The translations under genes were made by a program, and so were the position numbers. Of a stretch of DNA of 64,000 nt, positions 1-8,111 are shown in pieces; the stretch's first letter is position 1; every line of letters starts with the position of its first letter. The DNA is from Streptomyces gilvus (lineage in GTDB: Bacteria > Actinomycetota > Actinomycetes > Streptomycetales > Streptomycetaceae): the NCBI RefSeq assembly GCF_022513565.1, contig NZ_JAKWBE010000029.1:1-64000 (forward strand), read 5' to 3'. The notes beneath the pieces were generated by a model that was not told the origin of the DNA, did no database searches, and was given only the letters and a program-made list of their open reading frames with translations.

Positions 1-682
1 CGATCTGCGCGAGCTGTTCTGGGTCGAGACCGCTCCGGCCGGCGCGGACCAGTGTGAGGAAGCCGTCGAGCGCCTTCTCGTCCCGCACGTCGACGCCCTG
101 TTCGGCGGCCGACAGCATGAGGAACTTGGCGGTGCCCATGAACCGCGGGTCGAACATGTCCTGGCGCCACCCGGCGCGCTCGGCGGCCGCGGTCTCGCAC
201 AGTGCCTGCGGGCTGTCGGACCGGGGGTCGAGGATCCCGGCCGCGTCCAGGAAGCCGACCAGGGCGCAGACGGCCGCGGGTGCGTCGACGCGCTCGTCGG
301 TGAGCTCCTCGTCATCGGGGAGCAACGTCACCTTGCGCGGGAACCACTCGCGCAACAGAGCGCGGACATGCTCGGTGCGCCACAGCGCGAGTCGCCCGTC
401 CTCCGTCCCCTGATGCCGGTACTCCAGGGCGACCGCGAACTCGTTGACCGGCCGCCCGTCGTCCTCCTCCCGCTCGGCGACGAGCCGGACGACGGCGTCC
501 TGGACCTTCTCGAAGGACCCGTCGTCGCCGAGGCCCTCCTGGCTTGTCTCGTCCATGTCGAACAGCAGCCGCACCGCGTCTCCCTCGTGGTTCCATGCCG
601 AGAGGACCACCGTAGCGAGTTCGCTGTGTGCCGCCGTTCGTACCTTGACAAACGTGGTCGCCGTCAGCGGTGAACAGCCCAA
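1..682 (-). CDS. hypothetical protein, runs off the left edge
   Basis: The frame is open from the window edge (the C-terminal end is missing) and has strong Streptomyces codon bias. It encodes an acidic soluble protein that begins around TTFVKVRTAAHSELATVVL and includes a stretch rich in Glu and Asp. I recognise no domain, signal peptide or membrane segment. The start is uncertain. No ATG or GTG fits the beginning of convincing coding sequence; a TTG at 682 is the nearest usable codon and has no clear ribosome site. The frame stays open further upstream with weaker coding character, so the gene may also be 5'-damaged. It sits in an accessory stretch next to recombinase and truncated-gene remnants. 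That it is protein-coding is fairly safe; its function is unknown. Confidence 0.55.
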   Translation of the reverse strand, partial: MGCSPLTATTFVKVRTAAHSELATVVLSAWNHEGDAVRLLFDMDETSQEGLGDDGSFEKVQDAVVRLVAEREEDDGRPVNEFAVALEYRHQGTEDGRLALWRTEHVRALLREWFPRKVTLLPDDEELTDERVDAPAAVCALVGFLDAAGILDPRSDSPQALCETAAAERAGWRQDMFDPRFMGTAKFLMLSAAEQGVDVRDEKALDGFLTLVRAGRSGLDPEQLAQI

Positions 683-1130
683 CCCCCACAGGCCCTTCGC
701 CCGGCGGACGCTCCAGTGCCGCGGGCTGCACGGAATGCGGCCTCCGCCTGACCCTTGCGGGGCCAGCCGCAACAACGCAGCCGCGCAACCGCCTTCGTAC
801 ACGCCTGATCATCCCAGGCAGCGCTGACCGCAGGTTGGCGCGCCCGGCAGGAGCCACAAAACATGGCTGGTCGTGCGCACGGCGCTGACCTGCGCATTTG
901 TGCCACGGTCGCTGTCGAGGGGCGGAGTCGGTTGATGCCGCTCCCCCCGGGAGCGGACTCGACGGCTACAGAATCTACGAGTGTGGTGGAGGAGGGTACT
1001 GACCCCACGTGACGCCTTTTGAGAGTTCGGCCGACATCGCGGAAAGCCGGTGTACCGGGGAGAAGGTGGGTGGCTTGGCGAATGGAAAACCGGTGGCGTG
1101 GCCCTCTCGCTCGGCATAGCTTGCGTGCGC
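683..1130. other. no gene supported
   Basis: About 450 bases between a leftward hypothetical gene and a rightward methyltransferase. Every frame is either interrupted or has arginine-rich, shadow-like composition. I see no RNA gene, no strong hairpin and no promoter I would defend. The only uncertainty is whether the methyltransferase uses a GTG at 1050 inside this stretch. Confidence 0.5.
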
Positions 1131-1757
1131 GTGACTGACAATCCGAAGACCCTGGTCGAGGCTGGATACGACGCGATGGCCGGGCGGTATCTCGCCGAGT
1201 TCGGTGAAGGGATCCAAGACGATCCGCGGGCCCGCTTCATCGCGGAGCTGTCCAAACGGCTCACTCCCGGGGCCGATGTGGTTGAACTTGGCTGCGGCGC
1301 CGGTGTTCCGGCGACTGCTCTGCTCGCCGAGCGGTTCCGCGTCATGGGCGTCGACATCTCCTCCGCCCAACTCGCACTCGCCCGGCAGCGAGTGCCACGT
1401 GCCCGGTTCCTCAAGGCGGACATGACCGCGCTCGAATTACCCGCGGAGTCCTTCGACGCGATCACCGCTTTCTACTGCTTCAACCACCTCCCCCTCGACG
1501 AGCACCAGGCGATGATCGCAAAGGCTGCGTCCTGGCTGCGCCTCGGCGGCCTCCTGTTGGCCTCCTTCGGCACCGGCGGCTCGCGCAACGAAGTCGAGGA
1601 GTGGCTCGGAGTCCCGATGTTCTTCGCCAGCCACGGCATGGACATCAATCGGCGCCACCTTGCCGATGCCCATTTCACCCTGCTGATCGACGAACACGTC
1701 AGGCAAGGCGAGGGAGAGTCGTGGCAGTGGGTGCTGGCACGAGCGGATGCCCCATGA
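1131..1757 (+). CDS. class I SAM-dependent methyltransferase
   Basis: A 208-residue class I (Rossmann-fold) methyltransferase that would transfer a methyl group from S-adenosylmethionine to an unknown small molecule. Motif I is ELGCGAGVPATALL, followed by the acidic ribose-binding end of strand 2 (MGVDIS) and motif II/post-I residues (KADMTALELP). A Phe/Tyr-rich strand 4 (DAITAFYCFNHLPLDE) and the LRLGGLLLASFG segment complete the fold. There is no signal peptide or membrane helix. I chose the GTG at 1131, where similarity to the family begins (VTDNPKTLVEAGYDAMAGRY). A GTG at 1050 would add 27 residues of low-quality sequence. Neither start has a strong ribosome site. The gene stands alone, so neighbours give no substrate clue. 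Confidence 0.8.
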   Translation: MTDNPKTLVEAGYDAMAGRYLAEFGEGIQDDPRARFIAELSKRLTPGADVVELGCGAGVPATALLAERFRVMGVDISSAQLALARQRVPRARFLKADMTALELPAESFDAITAFYCFNHLPLDEHQAMIAKAASWLRLGGLLLASFGTGGSRNEVEEWLGVPMFFASHGMDINRRHLADAHFTLLIDEHVRQGEGESWQWVLARADAP

Positions 1758-1864
1758 CGCCGACAGTGGCGCCGCGCTCGGTGCCTTCCAGGACGTAACC
1801 GGACTTGGTGGCGACCTGCCCGACGCCGGCCGCATCCGTCAACAACCAGCCGTTCGCCGACGCG

Positions 1865-2319
1865 TCACGGCCGCATCAGGGGCAGGCTCACTACGGAGGA
1901 GCCGATGATGGGTACCTGAAGTAGACCGTTGCTACCGCCCAGGGTTTCCAGGCTGGTCGGCGGCCACCAGGTCCGCTCATGTTGCTGCGGCCACAAAGGC
2001 AGCAGTACATGTGCGAGATCCTCGGAGTGCTCAACCTTGATGTCCATGTCTGGGCAGTCCACACCGAAGATCTCGAATACCGTGTTCAGCAGCCGGAATC
2101 GCGACACGTACGCCGGCGCGGTCTGGGCGAGCTGACCGTCGACATGGACTTCCATGCTGTGGGGGCGGTGCTGGAACTCGCCCAGCTGGATCCCGAGGTC
2201 GTGGTTGGTCACCGGCGCGGAGCCTACGCGCAAGAAAGAGTTGCGCGGCGGATTGCCGGTCTTGTGGAACTCGCGGCGATGGGTGCTCGGGAACGCAGAC
2301 TTCCCGTTGAACCAGCAAA
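1865..2319 (-). pseudogene. 5'-truncated hypothetical protein
   Basis: A leftward frame of good coding quality ends in a stop at 1865. A TTG at 2233 would give a 122-residue product (with DLGIQLGEFQHRPHSMEVHV and FRLLNTVFEIFGVDCPDMD). However, the frame continues upstream without a stop through protein-like sequence (WFNGKSAFPSTHRREFHKTG) to about 2319. There it runs into the oppositely oriented recombinase remnant. No start codon with a ribosome site is visible, so I read this as the C-terminal part of a larger gene whose 5' end was lost at the junction. I do not recognise the family. It could still be expressed as a short protein from the TTG or from a GTG at 2212. Confidence 0.45.
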
Positions 2320-3033
2320 GGCCGCCCCCACTACGTCTGCTACCGCGACGACGTCCACCACCGCAACGCCGACTGGTTCGACCAGCACCCCAAGGCCCTG
2401 TGGGTCAGCGAGAAGATTCTCATCAACGCGGTCCACTGGTTCTTCGGCGAGCGCGTCCTCGGCCCCCGCCGTACCGAGCACCTCCGCGCTCAGCTGGCCG
2501 CCTCCGCACCCGCCCTCGGCGCCAGCGCGCAGAAGGCCGAACAACTCCGCGAGGAGATCAAGGCCATCGAACGCCGCAAAGAACGTCTCCTCGACGAACT
2601 CGACGAACACGAAGACGCCGGCGACCCGGAAACCAGTCGCGAGTTCCGCCGCAGCATCCGCGAACGCTTCGACCGCCATGAACGCAAGCGCCGCGAGCTG
2701 CTCACCCGGCTCCGCCAATGCGAACAGAGTCAGAGCGGCAAAGAAGAACAGAATGCCGACCTCATCGACCTGCTGCCCCGGCTCGGCACGAGCCTCGCGA
2801 AGCTCCCGGAAGCCGAGCAGCGCCGCCTCTACGACGCCTACCAGCTGGAGGTCCGCTATCTACGGCCCCGGCGTGAGATCCAGCTCCAGGTGACCGTCCC
2901 GGCTGCGACGGCCGAGGAGCTGGGCCGCTTGACGCGGCAAGTGGTCACCCCGCTCACGGGGGCTCGCGCCGGTGAAGACCAGCCATGTTTTGGGCGCCCC
3001 CGGCAGGACTCGAACCTGCGGCCAAGCGCTTAG
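2311..3033 (+). pseudogene. large serine recombinase, C-terminal remnant
   Basis: The open frame follows directly after a TGA at 2308-2310. It encodes about 240 residues typical of the C-terminal half of actinobacterial large serine recombinases. These include KGRPHYVCYRDDVHHRNADW, the ALWVSEKILINAVHWFFGER segment, and a long charged coiled coil (EEIKAIERRKERLLDELDEH). The catalytic resolvase domain with its nucleophile serine and the recombinase DNA-binding domain are absent, so it cannot be active. The last codons are the complement of tRNA-Arg sequence (reading RQDSNLRPSA) and the TAG lies inside the tRNA gene. This fits the remnant end of an integrated element left beside its tRNA. The 5' break coincides with the break of the opposing hypothetical frame. 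Confidence 0.75.
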
Positions 3034-3067
3034 AAGGCGCCTGCTCTATCCACTGAGCTACGGGGGC
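2995..3067 (-). tRNA. tRNA-Arg (anticodon UCU)
   Basis: The 73-nucleotide cloverleaf folds completely. The acceptor pairs GCCCCCG with CGGGGGC, the D arm is GCTC/GAGC, and the anticodon arm GGCGC-CTTCTAA-GCGCT carries TCT at positions 34-36. The T arm is GCAGG-TTCGAGT-CCTGC, and the discriminator base is G. CCA is not encoded. It decodes AGA (and probably AGG), rare codons in a genome of this GC content. The 3' end abuts and overlaps the recombinase remnant frame on the other strand. Confidence 0.96.
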
Positions 3068-3388
3068 CGGGTGTGTGGCCTCTGTCTTGGGTGCCCGGGT
3101 GTGGGCCGTTCCGTGACGTCGCCGGGGACAAGGATAGGGCTCCCGCGTCCGTGTCCCTGTTGCTTCGCCTCCGTGGCTCGATGTGGAGGTTCGGTGAAGC
3201 GGTCCTGATAATCGCAGGCAGGTACGAATCGTGCATCGCTTTTGGCGCCTCGCGCACCGGGTGTTGTGCACTCGTTATGCCTGGACTGTGCCCTCGCCCC
3301 AGTCGTCCCTTGTGCCCCTTGCGTCCGGTCGGCGCGCAGACATGCCCATATGCTTCAGAATTCCCCTAAAATTGGGCATTCTTCGCAT

Positions 3389-4996
3389 GTGGTGACCTTG
3401 GACGTACGGCCTCAGCTGCTCGACGCACTCTCCGCCCTGCGCGACCGTGTCGCCGCCGCACGCTTCCCGCTGCCCCTGGCGGGGGCTCCACGCGCGCGTG
3501 CCAACCGCGACGAACTCCTCGCGCAGCTCGACGACTATTTGGTGCCCCGCCTGCGGGAGCCCGACGCCCCGTTGCTGGCCGTGGTGGGGGGATCGACCGG
3601 GGCCGGGAAGTCGACCCTCGTCAACTCCCTTGTGGGGCGGCGCGTGAGCGAGGCCGGCGTGCTGCGGCCGACCACACGGACGCCGGTGCTCGTCTGCCAT
3701 CCGGAGGACCATCACTGGTTCAGCGGCATGCGGGTGCTGCCCGACCTCACGCGCGTGTGGGTGCCTCATCAGGAAACGGCGGAGGACCTGTTGCTCCCCG
3801 GCGAGGACCCCACGCGCGTACTGCGCGTCGAGACCGCCGACACAGTGCCCCGCGGCCTCGCCCTCCTCGACGCCCCCGACATCGACTCCCTGGTCGCCGA
3901 CAACCGCGTCCTGGCCGCCGAACTCATCTGCGCGGCCGACATCTGGGTGATGGTCACCACGGCCGCGCGGTACGCCGACGCCGTCCCCTGGCACCTGCTG
4001 CGCACCGCCAAGGAGTACGACGCCACCCTGGTGACCGTCCTCGACCGCGTGCCGCACCAGGTCGTCTCCGAGGTGTCCCGCCAGTACGGCGCGCTGCTCA
4101 CCAAGGCGGGCCTCGGCGACGTACCGCGCTTCACCGTGCCCGAACTGCCCGAGTCCGCCTGGGGCGGCGGGCTGCTGCCGGCCACCGCCGTGGCGCCGCT
4201 GCGCACCTGGCTCGTCCATGTGACGCAGGATCCGGCGGCGCGGCAGCACGCGCTGGCCCGTACCGCGTACGGGGTGCTGAACTCCCTCAAGGCCCGCATG
4301 CCCGAACTCGCCGGCGCCGCCGCCGCCCAGTACGCCGCCGCCATGCGGCTCACCTCCGCCGTCGAGGCGGCGTACGACAGCGAGCACACGCGCGTGCGTG
4401 GGCGGTTGCAGTCGGGGGCCGTACTCGCCGGGGACGCGCTGAAGCGGTGGCGCGCGTTTCCGCTCGACTGCAGCGCCGGTGAACTGCTCGACGCGCTCGT
4501 GGAGAGCCTGGCCGCGCTGCTGCTGTGCGCCGTGACCGCCGCCGACGAGCGCGTGGACGACGCCTGGCGGCGCGAACCCGCGGCGCGCGCCCCGGAGCTG
4601 GCGGACCCTGACCCGTCCCTGGAGAGCGCCGAGCACCGGATCGGGATGGCCGTACGGCGGTGGCGGCGGGAGCTCGAGGAGTACGCCGAGGACGAGGTGC
4701 GCGCCCTCGACCGGAGCGTGGCCCCCGACCCCGAGGCGGTCGCCGCCCTGGTCGCCACGGCGCTGCTGGGCGGGCGCCGGGCGCGTTCGGCGGGTGAGGG
4801 GCTCGCCGAGCGGATCGGGGCCCACGGGGCGCTGCGGCTGCGCGACCGGGGCGGACGGCTGCTCACCGAGCACCTGGACCGGGTGATGCACACCGAGCGC
4901 GAACGCCGGCTCGCCCCCCTGGACGCCCTCGACGTCCATCCCGAGCCCCAGGCCGAGCTCATCGCCGCGCTGTCCGTACTGCAGAAGGAGAGGTGA
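3389..4996 (+). CDS. dynamin-like GTPase, first of a tandem pair
   Basis: A 535-residue P-loop GTPase. The Walker A/G1 motif is GGSTGAGKSTLVNSL, followed by a G2 region (RRPTTRTPV-like, LRPTTRTPV) and a switch with ALLDAPDIDS as G3. Later comes LVTVLDRVP in place of a canonical NKxD. The C-terminal half is long and helical with charged heptads (RRWRRELEEYAEDEVRALDR), as in dynamin-like or YfjP-type proteins. No clear membrane helix is visible. The GTG at 3389, or the adjacent one at 3392, is chosen because family-like sequence begins VVTLDVRPQLLDALSALRD. Extending upstream adds cysteine-rich, non-coding-looking residues. It lies 3 bp from the second GTPase and is almost certainly co-transcribed and functionally paired with it. 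Confidence 0.85.
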   Translation: MVTLDVRPQLLDALSALRDRVAAARFPLPLAGAPRARANRDELLAQLDDYLVPRLREPDAPLLAVVGGSTGAGKSTLVNSLVGRRVSEAGVLRPTTRTPVLVCHPEDHHWFSGMRVLPDLTRVWVPHQETAEDLLLPGEDPTRVLRVETADTVPRGLALLDAPDIDSLVADNRVLAAELICAADIWVMVTTAARYADAVPWHLLRTAKEYDATLVTVLDRVPHQVVSEVSRQYGALLTKAGLGDVPRFTVPELPESAWGGGLLPATAVAPLRTWLVHVTQDPAARQHALARTAYGVLNSLKARMPELAGAAAAQYAAAMRLTSAVEAAYDSEHTRVRGRLQSGAVLAGDALKRWRAFPLDCSAGELLDALVESLAALLLCAVTAADERVDDAWRREPAARAPELADPDPSLESAEHRIGMAVRRWRRELEEYAEDEVRALDRSVAPDPEAVAALVATALLGGRRARSAGEGLAERIGAHGALRLRDRGGRLLTEHLDRVMHTERERRLAPLDALDVHPEPQAELIAALSVLQKER

Positions 4997-4999
4997 CCG

Positions 5000-7030
5000 G
5001 TGACCGCCGTCACTGACCAGGACCACACCGAGCACGCCGACCACGCGGGGGACACGGTGCCCAAGCACGACGACCGGGAGAACGGCCGCAAGGGGGAGAG
5101 CGCTTCCGAGAAGGGCCTCCAGGAGGAGAACGGCGACGACAGCCCCTGGGAGGGCGCCCGCGAGCACCACGCGCGCGTGGAGAGCAGCGACTCGGGTCGT
5201 ACCGACTCCTGGCAGACCGGGAAGTCCAGGCATACCGGGGAGTCCAGGCATACCGGGGAGGCCAGGGATACCGGGAAGTCAACGGCTCCCGGGGATTCCC
5301 AGGCATCCGCGGACCCCGCCGACCCCGCGGACTCCTGGGACGACGGGCTCATCGCTCGCCGGGTGACCGAGGGGGCCGCCGCCGAGCACGCGGCCCTGGT
5401 GGAGAGCCGGGCGCACAGCGCGCAGTCCGCCGCCCCGCTCACCTACGACAGTACGCTGCGCTCGCGTCTCGTCGCCCTGCGGGAACTGGTCGGGCTCTCC
5501 CGCACCCGGCTCGACAGCCGGACGCTCGCCGAGGCCGGACGGGTGCTGGACGAGGCGGCGGCGCGGCACAGGCTGTCCGGGCAGCACACCGTGGTCGCCA
5601 TCGCGGGCGCGACCGGCAGCGGCAAGTCCCAGCTGTTCAACGCGCTCGCCGGGGTGCCCATTTCGGAGACGGGGCTACGCCGGCCCACCACCGCCGCGCC
5701 CGTCGCGTGCAGTTGGAGCGACGGCGGCGCCGGCCTCATCGAACGGCTCGGCATCCCGCCGCGACTGCGCCGCCGGCCCCTGCAGAACGGCGACAACGAC
5801 ACGCAGTTGTGCGGGCTGGTCCTGGTCGACCTGCCCGACCACGACTCCGCCGCGGTGCAGCACCGCCAACACGTGGACCGCATCCTGACGCTCGTCGACG
5901 CCGTCATCTGGGTCGTCGACCCGGAGAAGTACGCGGACGCCGTGCTGCACGAGCGCTACCTGCGGCCCATGGCGGGCCACGCGGAGGTCATGTTCGTCGT
6001 CCTCAACCAGGTCGACCGGCTGCCCGGCGAGGCCGCCGACCAGGTCCTCGACGACCTGCGACGGCTCCTCGACGAGGACGGGATCGCTCTGGGGGAGTAC
6101 GGCGAACCCGGCGCGACCGTGCTCGCGCTGTCCGCGCTCACCGGGGACGGCGTCGGCGAACTGCGCGAGGCCCTGGGCCAGTTCGTGGCGGAACGCCGCG
6201 CCCCGGCACGCCGGATCTCGGCCGACGTGGACGCCGCCGCGGTCGGGCTGCGGCCGGTGTACGCCATCCGGCGGCGGACCGGGCTGAGCGAGGAGGCGCG
6301 CGACGAGTTCGCCGCCCGGCTCGCGGACGCGGTGGGCGCCACGGCCGCGGGCGAGGCGGCCGAACGGGCGTGGCTGCGCAACGCCAACCGCGCCTGCGGG
6401 ACGCCCTGGTTGCGGCTGTGGCGCTGGTACCAGGACCGGTTCGAGCCGCAGACCGGGCGGCTGCCGGTGCGCGCGCAGCCCGACGAGAAGGCCACGGCAC
6501 GCCAGCGCGTCGAGCAGGCCGTACGGACACTGGCGGACCGGGCCTCGTCCGGGCTGCCGGCGCCGTGGGCGCTGGCGGTGCGCGAGGCGGCCGTACGGGG
6601 CTCACAGGGGCTGCCCGAGGCACTGGACGAACTCGCGGCGCGGGCCGGGCTGCCGCCGGGGCGCCCGCCGCGGCCGGGCTGGTGGCCCGCCGCGGTGCTC
6701 GTCCAGGCGTCCATGACCCTTCTGCAGATCGTGGGCGGGCTGTGGCTTTTGGGGCAGATCATCGGGTTCATGGCGCCCAATCTCGGTGTGCCGGTACTGC
6801 TGATGGTCACCGGAATCGTCGGCGGCCCGCTCGTCGAGTGGAGCTGCCGGATGGCGGCACGCGGCCCGGCGCGGCGGTACGGCGCCGACGCGGAACGGCG
6901 ATTGCGGGAGGCGGCTGCGGGATGCGGGCGGGCCCGGGTGCTGGATCCGGTGGCGGCCGAGCTGCTGCGGTACCGGGAGGTGCGGGAGCAATACGGGCGG
7001 GTCGCCGGGGTCGGAGCGACGGCGAGGTGA
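5000..7030 (+). CDS. membrane-associated dynamin-like GTPase, second of the pair
   Basis: A 676-residue GTPase starting with GTG 3 bp after the first one. Residues 1-130 are a highly acidic, disordered tail rich in Asp, Glu and His, with a short tandem DNA repeat. The G domain follows: G1 GATGSGKSQLFNALAG, G2 RRPTTAAPV, G3 LVDLPDHDS, and G4 LNQVDRL, which fits NxxD. Near the C-terminus are two hydrophobic helices (PAAVLVQASMTLLQIVGGLW and GVPVLLMVTGIVGG) that would anchor it in the membrane. Tandem bacterial dynamin-like proteins often act as hetero-oligomers on membranes; in Streptomyces such pairs are linked to cytokinesis. I infer a membrane-remodelling or division-related role, but this pair need not be DynA/DynB. 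Confidence 0.85.
   Translation: MTAVTDQDHTEHADHAGDTVPKHDDRENGRKGESASEKGLQEENGDDSPWEGAREHHARVESSDSGRTDSWQTGKSRHTGESRHTGEARDTGKSTAPGDSQASADPADPADSWDDGLIARRVTEGAAAEHAALVESRAHSAQSAAPLTYDSTLRSRLVALRELVGLSRTRLDSRTLAEAGRVLDEAAARHRLSGQHTVVAIAGATGSGKSQLFNALAGVPISETGLRRPTTAAPVACSWSDGGAGLIERLGIPPRLRRRPLQNGDNDTQLCGLVLVDLPDHDSAAVQHRQHVDRILTLVDAVIWVVDPEKYADAVLHERYLRPMAGHAEVMFVVLNQVDRLPGEAADQVLDDLRRLLDEDGIALGEYGEPGATVLALSALTGDGVGELREALGQFVAERRAPARRISADVDAAAVGLRPVYAIRRRTGLSEEARDEFAARLADAVGATAAGEAAERAWLRNANRACGTPWLRLWRWYQDRFEPQTGRLPVRAQPDEKATARQRVEQAVRTLADRASSGLPAPWALAVREAAVRGSQGLPEALDELAARAGLPPGRPPRPGWWPAAVLVQASMTLLQIVGGLWLLGQIIGFMAPNLGVPVLLMVTGIVGGPLVEWSCRMAARGPARRYGADAERRLREAAAGCGRARVLDPVAAELLRYREVREQYGRVAGVGATAR
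5223..5276 (+). repeat. 18-bp tandem repeat inside the GTPase gene
   Basis: Three head-to-tail copies of an 18-bp unit starting agtccaggcataccgggg. The first two are identical and the third has three substitutions. They encode a repeated His-Thr-Gly-Glu-Ser/Ala-Arg unit in the disordered tail. Because the unit is a multiple of three, copy number can vary without a frameshift. Confidence 0.85.
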
Positions 7031-7340
7031 GCCACGGGCCGCGAGTCGCGGGTCCCGGGTCGCGGGTCCCGGGCAGGTGAGACGGGGTGATGGTGGACCG
7101 GCCGCCGGAGACTCACTCGTAGGGGTGAGGGAGTTTTCCACAGGTCGTTCGTGGTCCACAGGGCTCGGCGGGGTCGGGCCGAACGGGGGCAGTCTGGTCG
7201 TGCGGCGATCGCGAGGACGTGATCACCGCGGCGGCGGCAGCGCGAAGGACGTGCGGCCGCCGTGGCAGACGCAGCCGTACGGGACAGGCCCGTAGGCATG
7301 TCCGCCCGGCCCCCGCGGCCGGGTGAGGGAGGGGTTCACC
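7031..7340. other. intergenic region upstream of ssbB
   Basis: No supported gene. The first part (7040-7072) is a short GC-rich direct repeat (cgcgggtcccgggt). The middle holds a T-rich patch near 7128-7142 (gggagttttccacag) that could belong to a promoter. Just before the ssbB ATG is a good ribosome site (gggaggg). The frames across this region are arginine- and glycine-rich shadows. Confidence 0.4.
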
Positions 7341-7817
7341 ATGAACGAGACGATCATCTGCGCCGTCGGCAACGTGGCCACGCGGCCGGCCTACCGGGAG
7401 ACGGTGACGGGGCCGTCGGCGCGGTTCCGGCTCGCCGTGACCACGCGGTACCTGGACCGGGAGAAGAACCTCTGGACCGACGGGCACACCAACTTCTTCA
7501 CGGTGTGGGCCAATCGGCAGATGGCGGCCAATGTGGCGGCGTCACTCAACGTCGGCGACCCGGTCGTGGTCCAGGGCAGGCTCAAGGTCCGCTCGGAGCA
7601 GCGCGAGGGGCAGAACTGGATCTCGGCCGACCTCGACGCGACGGCGATCGGACACGACCTCGCGCGCGGTACGTCGGCCTTCCGGCGCCCGGTCCGGACG
7701 GAGACGGCGACGGGCGTCCCGGCGCAGCGGCAGGACGAGCCCAACTGGGAGACCGCACCGGGGGAGTCGGCGGTGGAGGCAGGGCAACGGGAGCCGGAAC
7801 CCGCCGCTGTGACGTGA
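7341..7817 (+). CDS. ssbB: single-stranded DNA-binding protein SsbB
   Basis: A 158-residue OB-fold SSB. The first 110 residues carry the SSB core: NETIICAVGNVATRPAYRE, aromatic ssDNA contacts in TNFFTVWANRQM, VGDPVVVQGRLKVR and ISADLDATAIGHDL. The C-terminal tail is Pro- and Glu-rich and lacks the acidic DDDxPF tip of the housekeeping protein. That marks it as the SsbB paralogue rather than SsbA. In S. coelicolor SsbB has been tied to chromosome segregation in sporulation rather than bulk replication. It also sits far from the rpsF-ssb-rpsR-rplI cluster where ssbA is found. The ATG at 7341 follows a strong purine-rich ribosome site. It lies about 310 bp after the GTPase pair. Confidence 0.92.
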   Translation: MNETIICAVGNVATRPAYRETVTGPSARFRLAVTTRYLDREKNLWTDGHTNFFTVWANRQMAANVAASLNVGDPVVVQGRLKVRSEQREGQNWISADLDATAIGHDLARGTSAFRRPVRTETATGVPAQRQDEPNWETAPGESAVEAGQREPEPAAVT

Positions 7818-7841
7818 TGTCAGACGAACCCGAGCTGACAT
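7817..7841 (+). terminator. hairpin after ssbB
   Basis: A perfect 7-bp inverted repeat (ATGTCAG / CTGACAT) around an 11-base loop starts on the last base of the ssbB stop codon. It has no U-tract and moderate stability, so it may be a weak terminator or a protein-binding dyad. Confidence 0.4.
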
Positions 7842-7872
7842 GTCGGACAGCGCCCCGAGCCGACCGGACTGC

Positions 7873-7923
7873 GGCTTATCGGCGAATGCGTTCCGAACGA
7901 CCTGGTGTATTTGTCGATAAGCC
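7873..7923. promoter_or_regulatory. inverted repeat upstream of the thioester surface protein
   Basis: A perfect 9-bp inverted repeat, GGCTTATCG at 7873-7881 and CGATAAGCC at 7915-7923, lies roughly 190-240 bp before the surface-protein start. A further CGATAA occurs at 7955-7960, next to a small dyad CTCGG/CCGAG. The local sequence is less GC-rich than its surroundings. It could be a regulator-binding pair or part of a 5' leader; there is no direct evidence for either. Confidence 0.35.
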
Positions 7924-8111
7924 CTGCTCACAGGCCTGCTCCGTGATGTCTCGGCGATAACGATTCCGAGTCGAGTGGCTTGTGTGACGGTATGACCGGG
8001 AGGTTCGGTGCGTGGCTTCCTTAGGATGCCGGACATAACTCCTGGGGCTTCTGATGCTGCTGATGTGACCACGCCCCCCCATGTCAACGGTTCCTGCACG
8101 AAGGGGAATTC

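Noticed and set aside
2154..2893. Long rightward arginine/proline-rich frames over the recombinase remnant
   Set aside because: They are out of phase with the recombinase-like translation, which alone shows family motifs and a natural end.
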